A stretch of 64,000 bases of DNA from Mycobacterium sp. Aquia_216. Its GTDB lineage: Bacteria > Actinomycetota > Actinomycetes > Mycobacteriales > Mycobacteriaceae. Shown here piece by piece: positions 25,559-37,988 of this stretch. The stretch is taken from the NCBI RefSeq assembly GCF_026723865.1, contig NZ_CP113529.1:2914001-2978000 (forward strand), written 5' to 3'. Within the stretch, counting starts at the first letter, position 1. Each line of letters opens with the position of its first letter. Under the pieces are notes generated by a model. The model searched no databases. It was not told the DNA's origin and saw only the letters and a program-made list of their open reading frames with translations. A program made the position numbers and the translations under genes.

Positions 25559-25670
25559 TCAGGATTCCCTTCTAGGCCACCGGGCATTTTCGCGCATGAA
25601 CGGGCGGTAACCAAAATGTAATGGCCGGGCTGTGCGCCATTTGTCGCCGGGCGGCCCAGGGTGGGGCGGA

Positions 25671-26393
25671 TCAAGGCTGGCCGGGCGGCCGAAGCGCGGC
25701 GAATTCGTCGGTGACCCGCAGCTGGGAGTCGGTGAAGTGGTACAACGCCGCCGGTCGCCCGCCGCTGCGACCCGACTGCGCGATGGTGCCGGTTTGGGTG
25801 ATCACGCCACGACGGACCAGTACCCGCTGCAGATTCGTCGCATCCACCTGATAGTCGAGCGCCGCGCCGTAAATGTCGCGCAGCGTGGAGAGTGCGAATT
25901 CCTTTGGTGCCAAGGCGAATCCGATGTTGGTATACGACATCTTGGCGACGAGTCTGGCCCGTGCGTGCGTCACCATCGGGCCGTGATCGAACGCCATCGG
26001 CGGTAGCGCGTTCACCGGATGCCACCGGGTGTCGGGCGGCAGCTCCGGAGTGGCGGGGAAGGGGACCAGGCCCAGGAAGGTCGACGCGATCACGCGCGCG
26101 CCCGGCACGCGGTGCGGGTCGGAGAACACCGCGAGCTGTTCCAGGTGGGACAGCTCGCGCAGATCCACCTTTTCGGCCAGCTGACGCCGTACGGAGGTGG
26201 TCATGTCCTCGTCGTTGCGCAGCCGTCCGCCCGGCAGTGACCATGAGCCTCGTTGCGGATCCCGCGCACGCTGCCATAACAGCACGTTAAGCTGCGGTTT
26301 TCCCTTTCGGGAGGCACCCTTAACCTGCTCGCTGGCCTGGCGAACCTGGAACACGACCGCGAGCACTTCATGGGCGGTGCTACCATTGGGCAT
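25671..26393 (-). CDS. nrtR: NrtR-type NAD repressor (Nudix-like domain plus winged helix)
   Basis: A 240-residue regulator of NAD synthesis. Residues 8-150 form a Nudix fold and 160-235 a winged helix-turn-helix. The Nudix box (GGRLRNDED...[11 protein letters not shown], 55-78) keeps Gly56 and Glu62. The catalytic REUxEE core, however, reads RQLAEK, with two glutamates replaced, so hydrolase activity should be lost and the domain should sense a nucleotide such as ADP-ribose, as in NrtR repressors. It is divergent from nadA-nadB-nadC across a palindrome touching its own ATG. On the minus strand TATAAT (26406-26401) ends 7 bases before the ATG at 26393, which suggests a leaderless transcript and tight autoregulation. 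The frame extends upstream but into nadA's leader. Confidence 0.88.
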   Translation of the reverse strand: MPNGSTAHEVLAVVFQVRQASEQVKGASRKGKPQLNVLLWQRARDPQRGSWSLPGGRLRNDEDMTTSVRRQLAEKVDLRELSHLEQLAVFSDPHRVPGARVIASTFLGLVPFPATPELPPDTRWHPVNALPPMAFDHGPMVTHARARLVAKMSYTNIGFALAPKEFALSTLRDIYGAALDYQVDATNLQRVLVRRGVITQTGTIAQSGRSGGRPAALYHFTDSQLRVTDEFAALRPPGQP

Positions 26394-26416
26394 GTTTTCG
26401 ATTATAAGTCGAAAAC
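26394..26416. promoter_or_regulatory. NrtR operator/promoter between nrtR and nadA
   Basis: The perfect 8-bp arms GTTTTCGA (26394-26401) and TCGAAAAC (26409-26416) flank TTATAAG. The palindrome covers a TATAAT -10 element for nrtR on the minus strand and a similar TTATAA stretch facing nadA, so one bound dimer would block both promoters. Mycobacterial NrtR is known to repress nadABC from such a site; the exact match to its published box is from memory. Confidence 0.82.
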
Positions 26417-26439
26417 CTCCTAGGTCGGAAGGAGTCGCC

Positions 26440-27489
26440 GTGACGGTCATGAATCGCATGGACACGTTCGCCGAAGACATGATTGCCAGCATCACCAATT
26501 CCCCGGCCGGTTACGGCGGCGTCGACGGTGATGAGCAGTGGGCCAACGAGATTCGCCGCCTGGCGAAGCTGCGCGGCGCCACCGTGCTCGCCCACAACTA
26601 CCAGCTGCCGGCCATCCAGGACGTCGCCGACCACGTCGGAGATTCACTCGCGCTGTCCCGGATCGCCGCCGAAGCGCCGGAGGACACCATCGTGTTCTGT
26701 GGCGTGCACTTCATGGCCGAGACGGCAAAGATCCTGAGCCCCGAGAAGACCGTCCTTATCCCGGATCAGCGGGCCGGCTGCTCGCTGGCCGATTCGATCA
26801 CGCCCGAGGACCTGCGGGCCTGGAAAGGCGAGCACCCCGACGCCGTCGTCGTCTCCTACGTCAACACCACGGCGGCCGTGAAGGCGCTCACCGACATCTG
26901 CTGCACCTCGTCCAACGCGGTCGACGTGGTCGAGTCGATCGACCCCGATCGCGAGGTGCTGTTCTGCCCGGATCAATTCCTCGGCGCCCACGTCCGCCGG
27001 GTGACGGGCCGCAAGAACATCCACGTCTGGGCCGGCGAGTGCCACGTCCACGCCGGCATCAACGGCGACGAGCTTACCGAACAGGCCCGCGCCAATCCCG
27101 ATGCCGAGCTTTATGTGCATCCCGAATGCGGTTGTGCCACTTCGGCGTTGTACCTCGCTGGGGAGGGCGCCTTTCCGGCGGATCGCGTCAAGATCCTCTC
27201 CACGGGCGGCATGCTCGACGCGGCGCACGCGACGCACGCCCGCAAGGTTCTGGTCGCCACCGAAGTTGGCATGCTGCACCAATTGCGCCGAGCCGCACCG
27301 GAAGTCGACTTCCGCGCGGTCAACGACCGCGCCTCCTGCAAGTACATGAAGATGATCACCCCCGGTGCGTTGCTGCGCTGCCTGGCCGACGGCGCCGACG
27401 AGGTCCACGTCGACCCGGAAGTCGCGGCGGCGGGCCGGCGCAGCGTGCAGCGCATGATCTCGATCGGCCAGCCGGGCGGCGGCGAATGA
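26440..27489 (+). CDS. nadA: Quinolinate synthase A
   Basis: Condenses iminoaspartate with dihydroxyacetone phosphate to quinolinate in de novo NAD synthesis. It has 349 residues. The 4Fe-4S ligands are Cys114 (RAGCSLA), Cys201 (AGECHVHAG) and Cys300 (RASCKYMK), in the same spacing as in characterised NadA enzymes. Other conserved segments are LAHNYQLP and CTSSNAV. The GTG at 26440 has GGAAGGAG 5 bases upstream and gives MTVMNRMDT; an ATG three codons later is less well spaced. It is the first gene of nadA-nadB-nadC under the NrtR operator. Confidence 0.97.
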   Translation: MTVMNRMDTFAEDMIASITNSPAGYGGVDGDEQWANEIRRLAKLRGATVLAHNYQLPAIQDVADHVGDSLALSRIAAEAPEDTIVFCGVHFMAETAKILSPEKTVLIPDQRAGCSLADSITPEDLRAWKGEHPDAVVVSYVNTTAAVKALTDICCTSSNAVDVVESIDPDREVLFCPDQFLGAHVRRVTGRKNIHVWAGECHVHAGINGDELTEQARANPDAELYVHPECGCATSALYLAGEGAFPADRVKILSTGGMLDAAHATHARKVLVATEVGMLHQLRRAAPEVDFRAVNDRASCKYMKMITPGALLRCLADGADEVHVDPEVAAAGRRSVQRMISIGQPGGGE

Positions 27490-29066
27490 TCACCCGTCCC
27501 GTTTGGACAGATACCGCCGACGTCGTCGTGATCGGCACAGGCGTCGGGGGATTGGCCGCCGCGCTGGCCGCCCATCGTGCCGGCCGCGACGTTGTCGTCC
27601 TCAGTAAGGCCGAACAAACGCACGGCGTTACCGCAACGCACTACGCGCAGGGCGGGATCGCTGTCGTGCTGCCGGACAACGACGACTCCGTCGACGCTCA
27701 CGTTGCCGACACCCTGGCCGCGGGCGCGGGCATGTGTGACCCCGCCGCGGTGTACTCGATCGTCGCCGACGGCTACCGCGCGGTCACCGAATTGGTCGGA
27801 GATGGCGCGCGATTCGACGAATCGGTGCCCGGCCAGTGGGCGCTGACCCGCGAAGGCGGGCACTCGAGACGACGCATCGTGCACGCCGGCGGTGACGCAA
27901 CCGGCGCCGAGGTCCAGCGAGCACTCGACGACGCCGCCCGGATGCTGGACATCCGCACCGGCCATGTGGCGCTGCGAGTGCTGCACGACGGTACGGCAGT
28001 GACCGGGGTGGCCGTGGGCAATCCGGACGGCATCGGGATCGTCAGCGCACCTTCGGTAATCCTGGCCTCCGGCGGCCTCGGGCATCTCTACAGCGCGACC
28101 ACCAATCCCGACGGATCCACCGGCGACGGAATCGCTTTGGCATTGTGGGCCGGCGTCGCGGTCAGCGATCTCGAGTTCGTCCAGTTCCACCCCACCATGT
28201 TGTACAGTGCCAGTCCCGGCCCGCGGGCCGGGAATCGCCGGCCGCTGATCACCGAGGCCATCCGCGGCGAGGGTGCGGTATTGATTGACCGGCAAGGCAA
28301 TTCGGTCACGGCGGGGGTTCACCCGATGGGCGACCTGGCGCCGCGCGATGTCGTCGCGGGAGCCATCGACGCGCGGCTGAAGGCCACCGGCGATGAATGC
28401 GTGTTCCTCGACGCGCGCGGCATCGAGGGCTTCGAAGCCCGATTCCCCAATGTCACCGCCGCGTGCCGGGCCGCCGGCGTCGACCCCGTCCGCCAGCCCA
28501 TCCCGGTGGTTCCGGGCGCGCACTACAGCTGCGGCGGCGTGGTCACCGATGTGCACGGTCAAACCGAACTGCCCGGGCTGTTCGCCGCGGGTGAGGTGGC
28601 CCGCACCGGGATGCACGGCGCGAATCGCTTGGCGTCCAACAGCTTGCTGGAGGGGCTGGTGGTGGGTGGCCGCGCCGGCAAGGCGGCGGCCGCTCATGCG
28701 TTGGCGGCCGGCCGGATGCCCGCGAGCCCGCCGGAGCCGATCGCCCACACCGCGTCGAAACGCCGCGAACTGCAAACCGCGATGACCCGGGACGCGTCGG
28801 TCGTGCGTGACGCCGCGAGCCTGCAGCGGCTCTCCGAGACGCTGTCGAGGGCGCGCGTTCGCGCTATCGAGGGCCGTCGCGATTTCGAGGATGTGGCGCT
28901 GACCCTGACCGCTCGTGCGGTGGCCGCTGCGGCGTTGGCCCGCAACGAAAGCCGGGGCTGCCACCACCGCGCGGACTACCCGGAGACGGCGTCGGAAAAG
29001 GCCCGCAGCATCGTGGTCCGATCGGATGACGCGGTGTGTGCCGAAGCGTTGGCGGCGGTGTCATGA
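27486..29066 (+). CDS. nadB: L-aspartate oxidase
   Basis: An FAD enzyme that oxidises aspartate to iminoaspartate, feeding NadA. It has 526 residues. The FAD-binding GTGVGG is at 17-22. The covalent-type succinate dehydrogenase/fumarate reductase flavoprotein segments [25 protein letters not shown] and [10 protein letters not shown] are in the usual order, with [14 protein letters not shown] before the C-terminal helical domain. Its ATG overlaps the nadA stop by 4 bases and its stop overlaps nadC by 4 bases. Confidence 0.97.
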   Translation: MITRPVWTDTADVVVIGTGVGGLAAALAAHRAGRDVVVLSKAEQTHGVTATHYAQGGIAVVLPDNDDSVDAHVADTLAAGAGMCDPAAVYSIVADGYRAVTELVGDGARFDESVPGQWALTREGGHSRRRIVHAGGDATGAEVQRALDDAARMLDIRTGHVALRVLHDGTAVTGVAVGNPDGIGIVSAPSVILASGGLGHLYSATTNPDGSTGDGIALALWAGVAVSDLEFVQFHPTMLYSASPGPRAGNRRPLITEAIRGEGAVLIDRQGNSVTAGVHPMGDLAPRDVVAGAIDARLKATGDECVFLDARGIEGFEARFPNVTAACRAAGVDPVRQPIPVVPGAHYSCGGVVTDVHGQTELPGLFAAGEVARTGMHGANRLASNSLLEGLVVGGRAGKAAAAHALAAGRMPASPPEPIAHTASKRRELQTAMTRDASVVRDAASLQRLSETLSRARVRAIEGRRDFEDVALTLTARAVAAAALARNESRGCHHRADYPETASEKARSIVVRSDDAVCAEALAAVS

Positions 29067-29917
29067 CGTTGTCCGACGGCGAACTCGCCGCCGCTCAGGA
29101 CGTCGTTCGGCGTGGTCTGGAAGAGGATCTGCGCTACGGGCCCGACATCACCACGCTCGCGACGGTGCCCGCCGGCGCGGCTACTGCGGCGATGGTGCCG
29201 CGGGAGATCGGCGTGATCGCCGGATTGGATGTCGGGCTGCTGGTGCTCGACGAGGTGCTCGGTGCCGACGGTTATCAGGTGCTCGATCGCGTCTCCGACG
29301 GCGCCCACGTGCAGCCGGGCCAGCCGGTCTTGACCGTCCGGGCGGAGACCCGCGGTTTGTTGACCGCCGAGCGGACCATGCTGAACCTGATCTGCCATCT
29401 GTCGGGCATCGCGACCACGACGGCGGCCTGGGTGGACGCCGTGAGCGGCACGAAGGCCCAGGTCCGCGATACCCGCAAGACGCTGCCCGGCCTGCGCGCG
29501 CTGCAGAAGTATGCGGTGCGGATCGGCGGCGGGGTCAACCACCGCCTCGGTCTGGGCGACGCCGCGTTGATCAAGGACAACCACGTCGCGGCCGCGGGAT
29601 CGGTCGTCGAAGCGTTGCGGGCGGTGCGCGAGGCCGCCCCCGATCTGCCGTGTGAGGTCGAGGTCGACTCGCTCGAACAGCTCGACGAGGTGCTGCCGGA
29701 GAAGCCGGAACTGGTCCTGCTGGACAACTTCCCGGTGTGGCAGACCCAGATCGCCGTGCAGCGCCGCGACGCACGTGCGCCGGCCGTGCTGCTGGAGTCG
29801 TCGGGGGGGCTCAGCCTGGAGACCGCGGCGGAATATGCCGGCACCGGAGTGGATTACCTGGCCGTCGGCGCGTTGACCCACTCCGTGCGCGTGCTCGATA
29901 TCGGTCTGGACATGTAG
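29063..29917 (+). CDS. nadC: Nicotinate-nucleotide pyrophosphorylase (carboxylating)
   Basis: A quinolinate phosphoribosyltransferase forming nicotinate mononucleotide. The 284 residues match the family (285 in M. tuberculosis). Conserved segments include GLLTAERTMLNLICHLSGIAT, RDTRKTLPGLRALQKYAV, GGGVNHRLGLGDAALIKDNH, EVEVDSLEQ and the C-terminal ESSGGLS and VDYLAVGALTHS, which cover the phosphate and PRPP sites. The ATG at 29063 overlaps the nadB stop. A zinc-type dehydrogenase begins 6 bases after its stop, so it is probably read through as a fourth gene of the operon. Confidence 0.97.
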   Translation: MTLSDGELAAAQDVVRRGLEEDLRYGPDITTLATVPAGAATAAMVPREIGVIAGLDVGLLVLDEVLGADGYQVLDRVSDGAHVQPGQPVLTVRAETRGLLTAERTMLNLICHLSGIATTTAAWVDAVSGTKAQVRDTRKTLPGLRALQKYAVRIGGGVNHRLGLGDAALIKDNHVAAAGSVVEALRAVREAAPDLPCEVEVDSLEQLDEVLPEKPELVLLDNFPVWQTQIAVQRRDARAPAVLLESSGGLSLETAAEYAGTGVDYLAVGALTHSVRVLDIGLDM

Positions 29918-29923
29918 GTCCAG

Positions 29924-30952
29924 ATGCGGCAGCTGACGTCCGAAGCCGCCGACCGGTACGCATGGCGCGACGTGCCCGAGCCGGAACTCGCCGCACCCGA
30001 ACAAGCACTGGTCAGGCCGCTGGTGGTGGCCTGCTGCGACCTCGACATCGCGGTCGCCCGCGGCCAGGCGCCGCTGCCGCCCGGATACGCCGTCGGGCAT
30101 GAGGGGTTGGCCGAGGTCGTGGCGGTCGGCGACGCCGTGGACGCCGTCCGGCCGGGCGACCGGGTGGTGGTGCCGTTCCAGATCAACTGCGGTAACTGCT
30201 CGCACTGCCGCCGCGGCGTAACGGGCTCATGCGGCTCGGTGCCGTTGATGGCGATGTACGGTCTCGGCCCCCTCGCCGGTCTCAACGGCGGGGGATTCAT
30301 GTCGGATCAGGTGCTGGTGCCCTACGCCGACGCGATGCTGATCCCCGTCCCGGACGGCGTGCAGCCCAACGCTATTGCCTCGCTGTCGGACAACATCCCC
30401 GACGGCTGGCGGGCGGTCGGGCCGTATGCGGCCGAACTGGCCGCGCTCGCGCCGGCCGACCGACGCGTGCTGGTGATCGGGAAGCTGTCGATCGGGCTGT
30501 ACGCGGCCGCCTTCGCGGCCGCGTTGGGCGCCCACGTCGACTATCTCGACGGCGATGTGCGCCGGCTGGCGGCCGCCGAAAAGCTCGGCGCGGTGGTCCA
30601 CGATCGGGTCAAGCCGGATAAATCCTGGGAGCCGTATCCGGTCACGGTGCACACCTCCGCCGACCCGTCGTTGCTGGCCGCCGCGCTGCGGGCGACCTGG
30701 CCGGACGGTGTGTGTACCGACACCGGGATCTACTACCAGCCGACCGTCGAGATGCCGCTGCTGCCGATGTACACCCGCGGGGTGAGGTTTGTGACCGGGC
30801 GGGTCAATGCGCGTTCGGCCATCCCCCAGGTGCTGAAGCTGCTGGCCGGGGGATGCGACCTGGCACCGGCCGTCGACCGGGTGGTGCCGTGGGAAGACGC
30901 GCCGTCGGTGTGGCCGACGATGACCGGCAAGACCGTCTTCACCCGGGCTTAG
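29924..30952 (+). CDS. Zinc-binding alcohol dehydrogenase-like protein (MDR family)
   Basis: A 342-residue medium-chain dehydrogenase-like protein. Catalytic-zinc candidates are Cys38 (ACCDLD) and His59-Glu60 (GHEGLAEV). The structural zinc set is complete: Cys89, Cys92, Cys95 and Cys103 in CGNCSHCRRGVTGSC. The nucleotide-binding turn, usually GxGxxG, reads IGKLSIG and is degenerate. An Asp ends the second strand (DYLDGD), favouring NAD over NADP if the cofactor binds at all. The ATG lies 6 bases after the nadC stop, so it shares the nad operon. No role in NAD synthesis is known, and the substrate is unknown. A GC-rich hairpin directly overlaps its stop codon. Confidence 0.82.
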   Translation: MRQLTSEAADRYAWRDVPEPELAAPEQALVRPLVVACCDLDIAVARGQAPLPPGYAVGHEGLAEVVAVGDAVDAVRPGDRVVVPFQINCGNCSHCRRGVTGSCGSVPLMAMYGLGPLAGLNGGGFMSDQVLVPYADAMLIPVPDGVQPNAIASLSDNIPDGWRAVGPYAAELAALAPADRRVLVIGKLSIGLYAAAFAAALGAHVDYLDGDVRRLAAAEKLGAVVHDRVKPDKSWEPYPVTVHTSADPSLLAAALRATWPDGVCTDTGIYYQPTVEMPLLPMYTRGVRFVTGRVNARSAIPQVLKLLAGGCDLAPAVDRVVPWEDAPSVWPTMTGKTVFTRA

Positions 30953-30975
30953 CGCCGGCCCCGCCGGCGCCCTTT
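30952..30975 (+). terminator. Hairpin terminator at the end of the nad operon
   Basis: GCGCCGGC (30952-30959) and GCCGGCGC (30963-30970) form a perfect 8-bp stem with a CCC loop, followed by CCTTTCC. The first base of the stem is the last base of the dehydrogenase stop codon. Position and strength fit an operon-ending terminator. Confidence 0.7.
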
Positions 30976-31035
30976 CCGTTGCGTGTGCGTCCTGGTCGGC
31001 GTAAGCGCACATTCACCGCTCTGGGCGCACACTCG

Positions 31036-31446
31036 TTAGGCGATATCACTGAGCAACACCGCCATGCGGCGCAACTGCAGACGCACCAGCCAGGGCAGCC
31101 CCGTGCCGTCGGAACCGGCGGGCAGAATCCGGGGATTGGTGATGTGCACGACCTTGCGGGCAAAGTGCACGTCAGCGTGGCCCGCGGCCAGCACGTTCTT
31201 CACCCAGTCGGTCTTGCCGTGACCCAGCGCGACCGCCAGCACATCGCCGTTGCGGTAGGCCGCCACAATGGTTTTGTACGGCTTGCCCGACGTGCGGCCG
31301 CGATGCTCAATGGTGCCCGTTCCGGGCAGGAAGCGCGCGATCGGTTTCAGCGCCGGGTTGACGTATTTGACCTGGAAGTTCTCAAACCACGTCGGATAAA
31401 CCATCGGGATGCCCGGGGCGTTGTTCGGGTGATCCTTCGCGGACAT
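31036..31446 (-). CDS. Deazaflavin (F420)-dependent nitroreductase-family protein
   Basis: A 136-residue protein (Rv1598c counterpart) of the DUF385/Ddn split-barrel family. Family features are the N-terminal NFQVKYVNPALKPIARFLPGTGTIEHRGRTSG segment, TIVAAYRNGDVLAVALGHGKTDWVKNVLAAG, and HFARKVVHITNPRIL, which line the F420 pocket in relatives. It likely uses reduced F420 on an unknown acceptor such as a quinone. The frame is open to 31581, but AAGGGAG at 31452-31458 sits 5 bases before the ATG at 31446. It is divergent from hisD with about 100 bases between the starts. Confidence 0.87.
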   Translation of the reverse strand: MSAKDHPNNAPGIPMVYPTWFENFQVKYVNPALKPIARFLPGTGTIEHRGRTSGKPYKTIVAAYRNGDVLAVALGHGKTDWVKNVLAAGHADVHFARKVVHITNPRILPAGSDGTGLPWLVRLQLRRMAVLLSDIA

Positions 31447-31518
31447 GTCGGCTCCCTTGCGGACGTTGTTGACGCGGGCGTGGGCCTGAATACGGGCACT
31501 GTACCGGTCGGATATTGA

Positions 31519-34696
<3,178 letters not shown>

Positions 34697-34700
<4 letters not shown>

Positions 34701-35317
34701 CAACACGATCGGTTGTGGTACTGGATTACGGCTCAGGCAACCTGCGGTCGGCTCAGCGCGCGCTGCAGCGGGTCGGCGCGACGGTGGAAGTCACCGCAGA
34801 TGCGCGCGCGGCGGCAGCCGCCGACGGGCTGGTAGTACCCGGAGTCGGCGCGTTCGAGGCGTGTATGACCGGGCTGCGCAAGATCGCGGGGGAGCGGATC
34901 ATCGCCGAGCGGGTGGGCGCGGGGCGCCCGGTGCTGGGGGTCTGCGTCGGCATGCAGATCCTGTTCGCGCGCGGTGTCGAATTCGGCGTGGAGACCACGG
35001 GCTGCGGCCAGTGGCCGGGAGCCGTGACCCGGCTGGACGCCCCGGTGATCCCGCACATGGGCTGGAACGTCGTGCAATCCGGCTCGGGCAGTGTACTTTT
35101 CAAGGGCCTGGACGCGTCCGCCCGGTTCTACTTCGTGCACTCCTACGCCGCGCAGCGCTGGGAGGGTTCGTCGGGAGCCGTGCTGACCTGGGCTACGCAT
35201 CAAGTGCCGTTTCTGGCCGCGGTCGAGGACGGACCGCTGGCCGCAACCCAATTCCACCCGGAGAAAAGCGGGGATGCCGGTGCGGCCGTATTGAGCAACT
35301 GGGTTGAGGGACTGTAA
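34697..35317 (+). CDS. hisH: Imidazole glycerol phosphate synthase, glutamine amidotransferase subunit
   Basis: Supplies ammonia from glutamine to HisF. The 206 residues form a class I amidotransferase: the nucleophile Cys83 in [10 protein letters not shown], with His187 and Glu189 in FHPEKSG completing the triad. [10 protein letters not shown] near 49-58 contributes to the oxyanion region. The GTG at 34697 overlaps the hisB stop. hisA follows directly with no gap. Confidence 0.97.
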
Positions 35318-36052
35318 ATGCCACTGATTTTGTTACCCGCCGTCGATGTCGTCGAAGGTCGTGCCGTGCGCCTGGTGCAGGGCAAGGCCGGCAGCGAAAC
35401 CGAGTACGGCTCGGCGCTGGACGCGGCGCTGAACTGGCAGCGCGACGGCGCCGACTGGATCCATCTGGTGGACCTCGACGCTGCGTTCGGCCGCGGGTCC
35501 AACCGCGAATTGCTCGCCGAGGTGGTGGGCAAGCTCGACGTGTCGGTGGAGTTGTCCGGTGGGATCCGCGACGACGATTCGCTGGCCGCGGCGCTGGCCA
35601 CCGGCTGCGCCCGCGTCAATCTGGGCACCGCGGCGCTGGAGAACCCCCAATGGTGCGCACGGGCGATCGCCGAGCACGGCGACAAGGTTGCCGTCGGGTT
35701 GGACGTCCAGATCGTTGACGGCCAGCACCGGCTGCGCGGCCGCGGCTGGGAAACCGACGGCGGCGATCTGTGGGATGTGTTGAAACGCCTTGACGGCGAA
35801 GGGTGTTCGCGTTTCGTTGTCACCGACGTCACCAAGGACGGCACACTGGGCGGCCCCAATCTCGATCTGTTGGCCCGTGTCGCCGACCGCACCGACGCTC
35901 CGGTCATCGCGTCGGGGGGTGTGTCCAGCCTGGACGACCTGCGCGCCATCGCCGCCCTCACCGACGACGGCGTCGAGGGCGCCATCATCGGAAAGGCGCT
36001 CTACGCCGGGCGATTCACCTTGCCGCAGGCGCTGGACGCGGTACGGTCGTAG
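35318..36052 (+). CDS. priA: Bifunctional ProFAR / phosphoribosylanthranilate isomerase (PriA)
   Basis: A (beta-alpha)8 isomerase of 244 residues annotated hisA by position. In actinobacteria this enzyme also serves the tryptophan pathway (TrpF reaction). That fits here, because no trpF gene is present in the trp cluster 10 kb downstream. The catalytic acids are Asp10 (PAVDVV) and Asp174 (TDVTKDGT). Phosphate-binding loops [21 protein letters not shown] and [10 protein letters not shown] are present. The ATG follows the hisH stop immediately. Confidence 0.95.
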   Translation: MPLILLPAVDVVEGRAVRLVQGKAGSETEYGSALDAALNWQRDGADWIHLVDLDAAFGRGSNRELLAEVVGKLDVSVELSGGIRDDDSLAAALATGCARVNLGTAALENPQWCARAIAEHGDKVAVGLDVQIVDGQHRLRGRGWETDGGDLWDVLKRLDGEGCSRFVVTDVTKDGTLGGPNLDLLARVADRTDAPVIASGGVSSLDDLRAIAALTDDGVEGAIIGKALYAGRFTLPQALDAVRS

Positions 36053-36056
36053 ACCG

Positions 36057-36857
36057 ATGGATCTGCACGCGCTGCTGGCCGAGGCGTCGACAATTCTCGA
36101 CGCGGCAGTAGAGCCGTTTGTGGCCGGCCATCGCGCCGATTCAGCGGTTCGAAAGAAGGGCAACGACTTCGCTACCCAAGTCGATCTCGCGATCGAGCGG
36201 CAGGTTGTCGCCGCGTTGGAAGCGGCCACCGGAATCGGGGTGCACGGCGAGGAATTCGGTGGCACGCCGCTCGATTCGCCGTGGGTGTGGGTACTCGACC
36301 CAATCGACGGCACCTTCAACTACGCCGCCGGATCACCGATGGCGGCGATACTGCTCGGCCTGCTGCACGACGGCGAGCCGGTGGCCGGCCTGACCTGGAT
36401 ACCGTTCACCGACGACCGCTACACCGCCGTCGCCGACGGCCCGCTGGTGAAAAACGATGTCGCGCAGCCGCCGTTGACGCACACCGACCTGGCCGAAAAC
36501 CTGATCGGCGTCGGCACGTTCAACGCCGAGTCCCGGGGCCGTTTCCCGGGACGTTACCGGATCGCGGTGCTGGAGAAGCTGAGCACGGTGTGCTCGCGAT
36601 TGCGTATGCACGGGTCGACGGGCATCGACCTCGTCTACGTGGCCGACAGGATACTCGCGGGCGCAGTCAATTTCGGTGGCCATGTCTGGGATCACGCCGC
36701 GGGCGTCGCGCAGGTTCGGGCGGCGGGGGGCACCGTCACCGATCTGGCCGGCCAACCGTGGACTCCCGAATCGCGGTCCGTGCTGGCCGCCGCCCCCGGC
36801 GCCTACGAGCAGATTCTGGAGATCGTGCGCAGCGCCGGCCGACCGGAGGATTACTGA
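36057..36857 (+). CDS. impA: Inositol-monophosphatase family protein ImpA
   Basis: A magnesium-dependent phosphatase of 266 residues. Metal-site motifs are GEEFGG (Glu65-Glu66), [12 protein letters not shown] (Asp81, Asp84) and a C-terminal VWDHAAG. Mycobacterial ImpA is a close relative of inositol and histidinol phosphatases. The his operon here has no other histidinol-phosphate phosphatase, because HisB is monofunctional, so a histidinol-phosphatase role is attractive but not proven. Inositol-1-phosphate hydrolysis is the other reading. The ATG at 36057 is 4 bases after the hisA stop, and hisF starts 1 base after its stop. Confidence 0.92.
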   Translation: MDLHALLAEASTILDAAVEPFVAGHRADSAVRKKGNDFATQVDLAIERQVVAALEAATGIGVHGEEFGGTPLDSPWVWVLDPIDGTFNYAAGSPMAAILLGLLHDGEPVAGLTWIPFTDDRYTAVADGPLVKNDVAQPPLTHTDLAENLIGVGTFNAESRGRFPGRYRIAVLEKLSTVCSRLRMHGSTGIDLVYVADRILAGAVNFGGHVWDHAAGVAQVRAAGGTVTDLAGQPWTPESRSVLAAAPGAYEQILEIVRSAGRPEDY

Positions 36858-36858
36858 G

Positions 36859-37644
36859 ATGTATACGGGCACCGACCTTGCCGTGCGGGTGATTCCGTGC
36901 TTGGACGTCGACGACGGACGGGTCGTCAAGGGGGTCAATTTCGAGAACCTGCGTGACGCGGGTGACCCCGTGGAACTCGCCGCGGCCTATGACGCCGAAG
37001 GCGCCGACGAGCTGACCTTCCTCGACGTGACCGCGTCCTCGTCGGGCAGGGCGACGATGCTGGACGTGGTGCGCCATACCGCCGAGCAGGTGTTCATCCC
37101 GCTGACGGTCGGCGGCGGCGTCCGCACCGTGTCCGACGTCGACGTGTTATTGCGCGCGGGAGCGGACAAGGTCTCGGTCAACACCGCCGCGATCGCCCGC
37201 CCCGACCTGCTGGCCGAAATGTCAAGGCAATTCGGCTCGCAATGCATCGTGTTGTCCGTCGACGCTCGCACGGTGCCCTCCGGTTCGGCACCGACCCCGT
37301 CGGGCTGGGAAGTCACCACACACGGCGGTCGCCGCGGTACCGGCATCGACGCAGTGGAATGGGCGGCCCGCGGCGCCGATCTGGGGGTGGGGGAGATCCT
37401 GCTCAACTCGATGGATGCCGACGGCACCAAGGCCGGGTTCGACCTGGCGATGCTGCGCGCCGTCCGCGCCGCGGTCACTGTTCCGGTGATCGCCAGCGGT
37501 GGCGCCGGGGCGGTGGATCACTTCGCGCCCGCGGTCGATGCCGGCGCGGATGCGGTCTTGGCGGCCAGTGTCTTTCATTTCCGCGAGCTGACGATCGGGC
37601 AGGTGAAGGCCGCGATGGCGGCTGAAGGGATCACGGTGCGATGA
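36859..37644 (+). CDS. hisF: Imidazole glycerol phosphate synthase, cyclase subunit
   Basis: A (beta-alpha)8 cyclase that uses ammonia from HisH to form imidazole glycerol phosphate and AICAR. It has 261 residues. The catalytic acids are Asp16 in [14 protein letters not shown] and Asp186 in [13 protein letters not shown]. Phosphate loops are TVGGGVRT and [18 protein letters not shown] at 36845-36850 lies 8 bases before the ATG at 36859, which fixes the start. The stop overlaps hisI by 4 bases. Confidence 0.97.
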   Translation: MYTGTDLAVRVIPCLDVDDGRVVKGVNFENLRDAGDPVELAAAYDAEGADELTFLDVTASSSGRATMLDVVRHTAEQVFIPLTVGGGVRTVSDVDVLLRAGADKVSVNTAAIARPDLLAEMSRQFGSQCIVLSVDARTVPSGSAPTPSGWEVTTHGGRRGTGIDAVEWAARGADLGVGEILLNSMDADGTKAGFDLAMLRAVRAAVTVPVIASGGAGAVDHFAPAVDAGADAVLAASVFHFRELTIGQVKAAMAAEGITVR

Positions 37645-37988
37645 CGCTCGATCCGAATATCGCGGGCCGCCTCAAGCGCAATGCCGACGGCCTGTTTACC
37701 GCCGTCGTGCAGGAGCAGGGTAGTGGCGACGTGCTGATGGTCGCCTGGATGGACGACGAGGCACTGGCCCGCACCCTGGAAACCCGTGAGGCGACCTATT
37801 TTTCGCGATCCCGCGGCGAACAGTGGATCAAAGGCGCGACGTCCGGCCATACCCAGCATGTGCACTCGGTGCGCCTGGACTGCGACGGCGACTCCGTACT
37901 GTTGACCGTCGATCAGGTGGGCGCCGCCTGCCACACCGGAGACCACAGCTGCTTCGACGCCGACGTGTTGCTGCGGCCTGAGAATTAG
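37641..37988 (+). CDS. hisI: Phosphoribosyl-AMP cyclohydrolase
   Basis: A zinc enzyme opening the purine ring of phosphoribosyl-AMP. Its 115 residues are the stand-alone cyclohydrolase, without the HisE domain. Motifs are [39 protein letters not shown], and the metal-binding [11 protein letters not shown] near the end. It is the last gene of this his operon; hisE and hisG are not in the window. It converges on a kinase gene with a 4-base overlap of the stop codons. Confidence 0.97.
   Translation: MTLDPNIAGRLKRNADGLFTAVVQEQGSGDVLMVAWMDDEALARTLETREATYFSRSRGEQWIKGATSGHTQHVHSVRLDCDGDSVLLTVDQVGAACHTGDHSCFDADVLLRPEN

Noticed and set aside
27111..28967. 618-codon minus-strand frame opposite nadA/nadB
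   Set aside because: Crosses two well-conserved genes on the other strand and has shadow-type composition.
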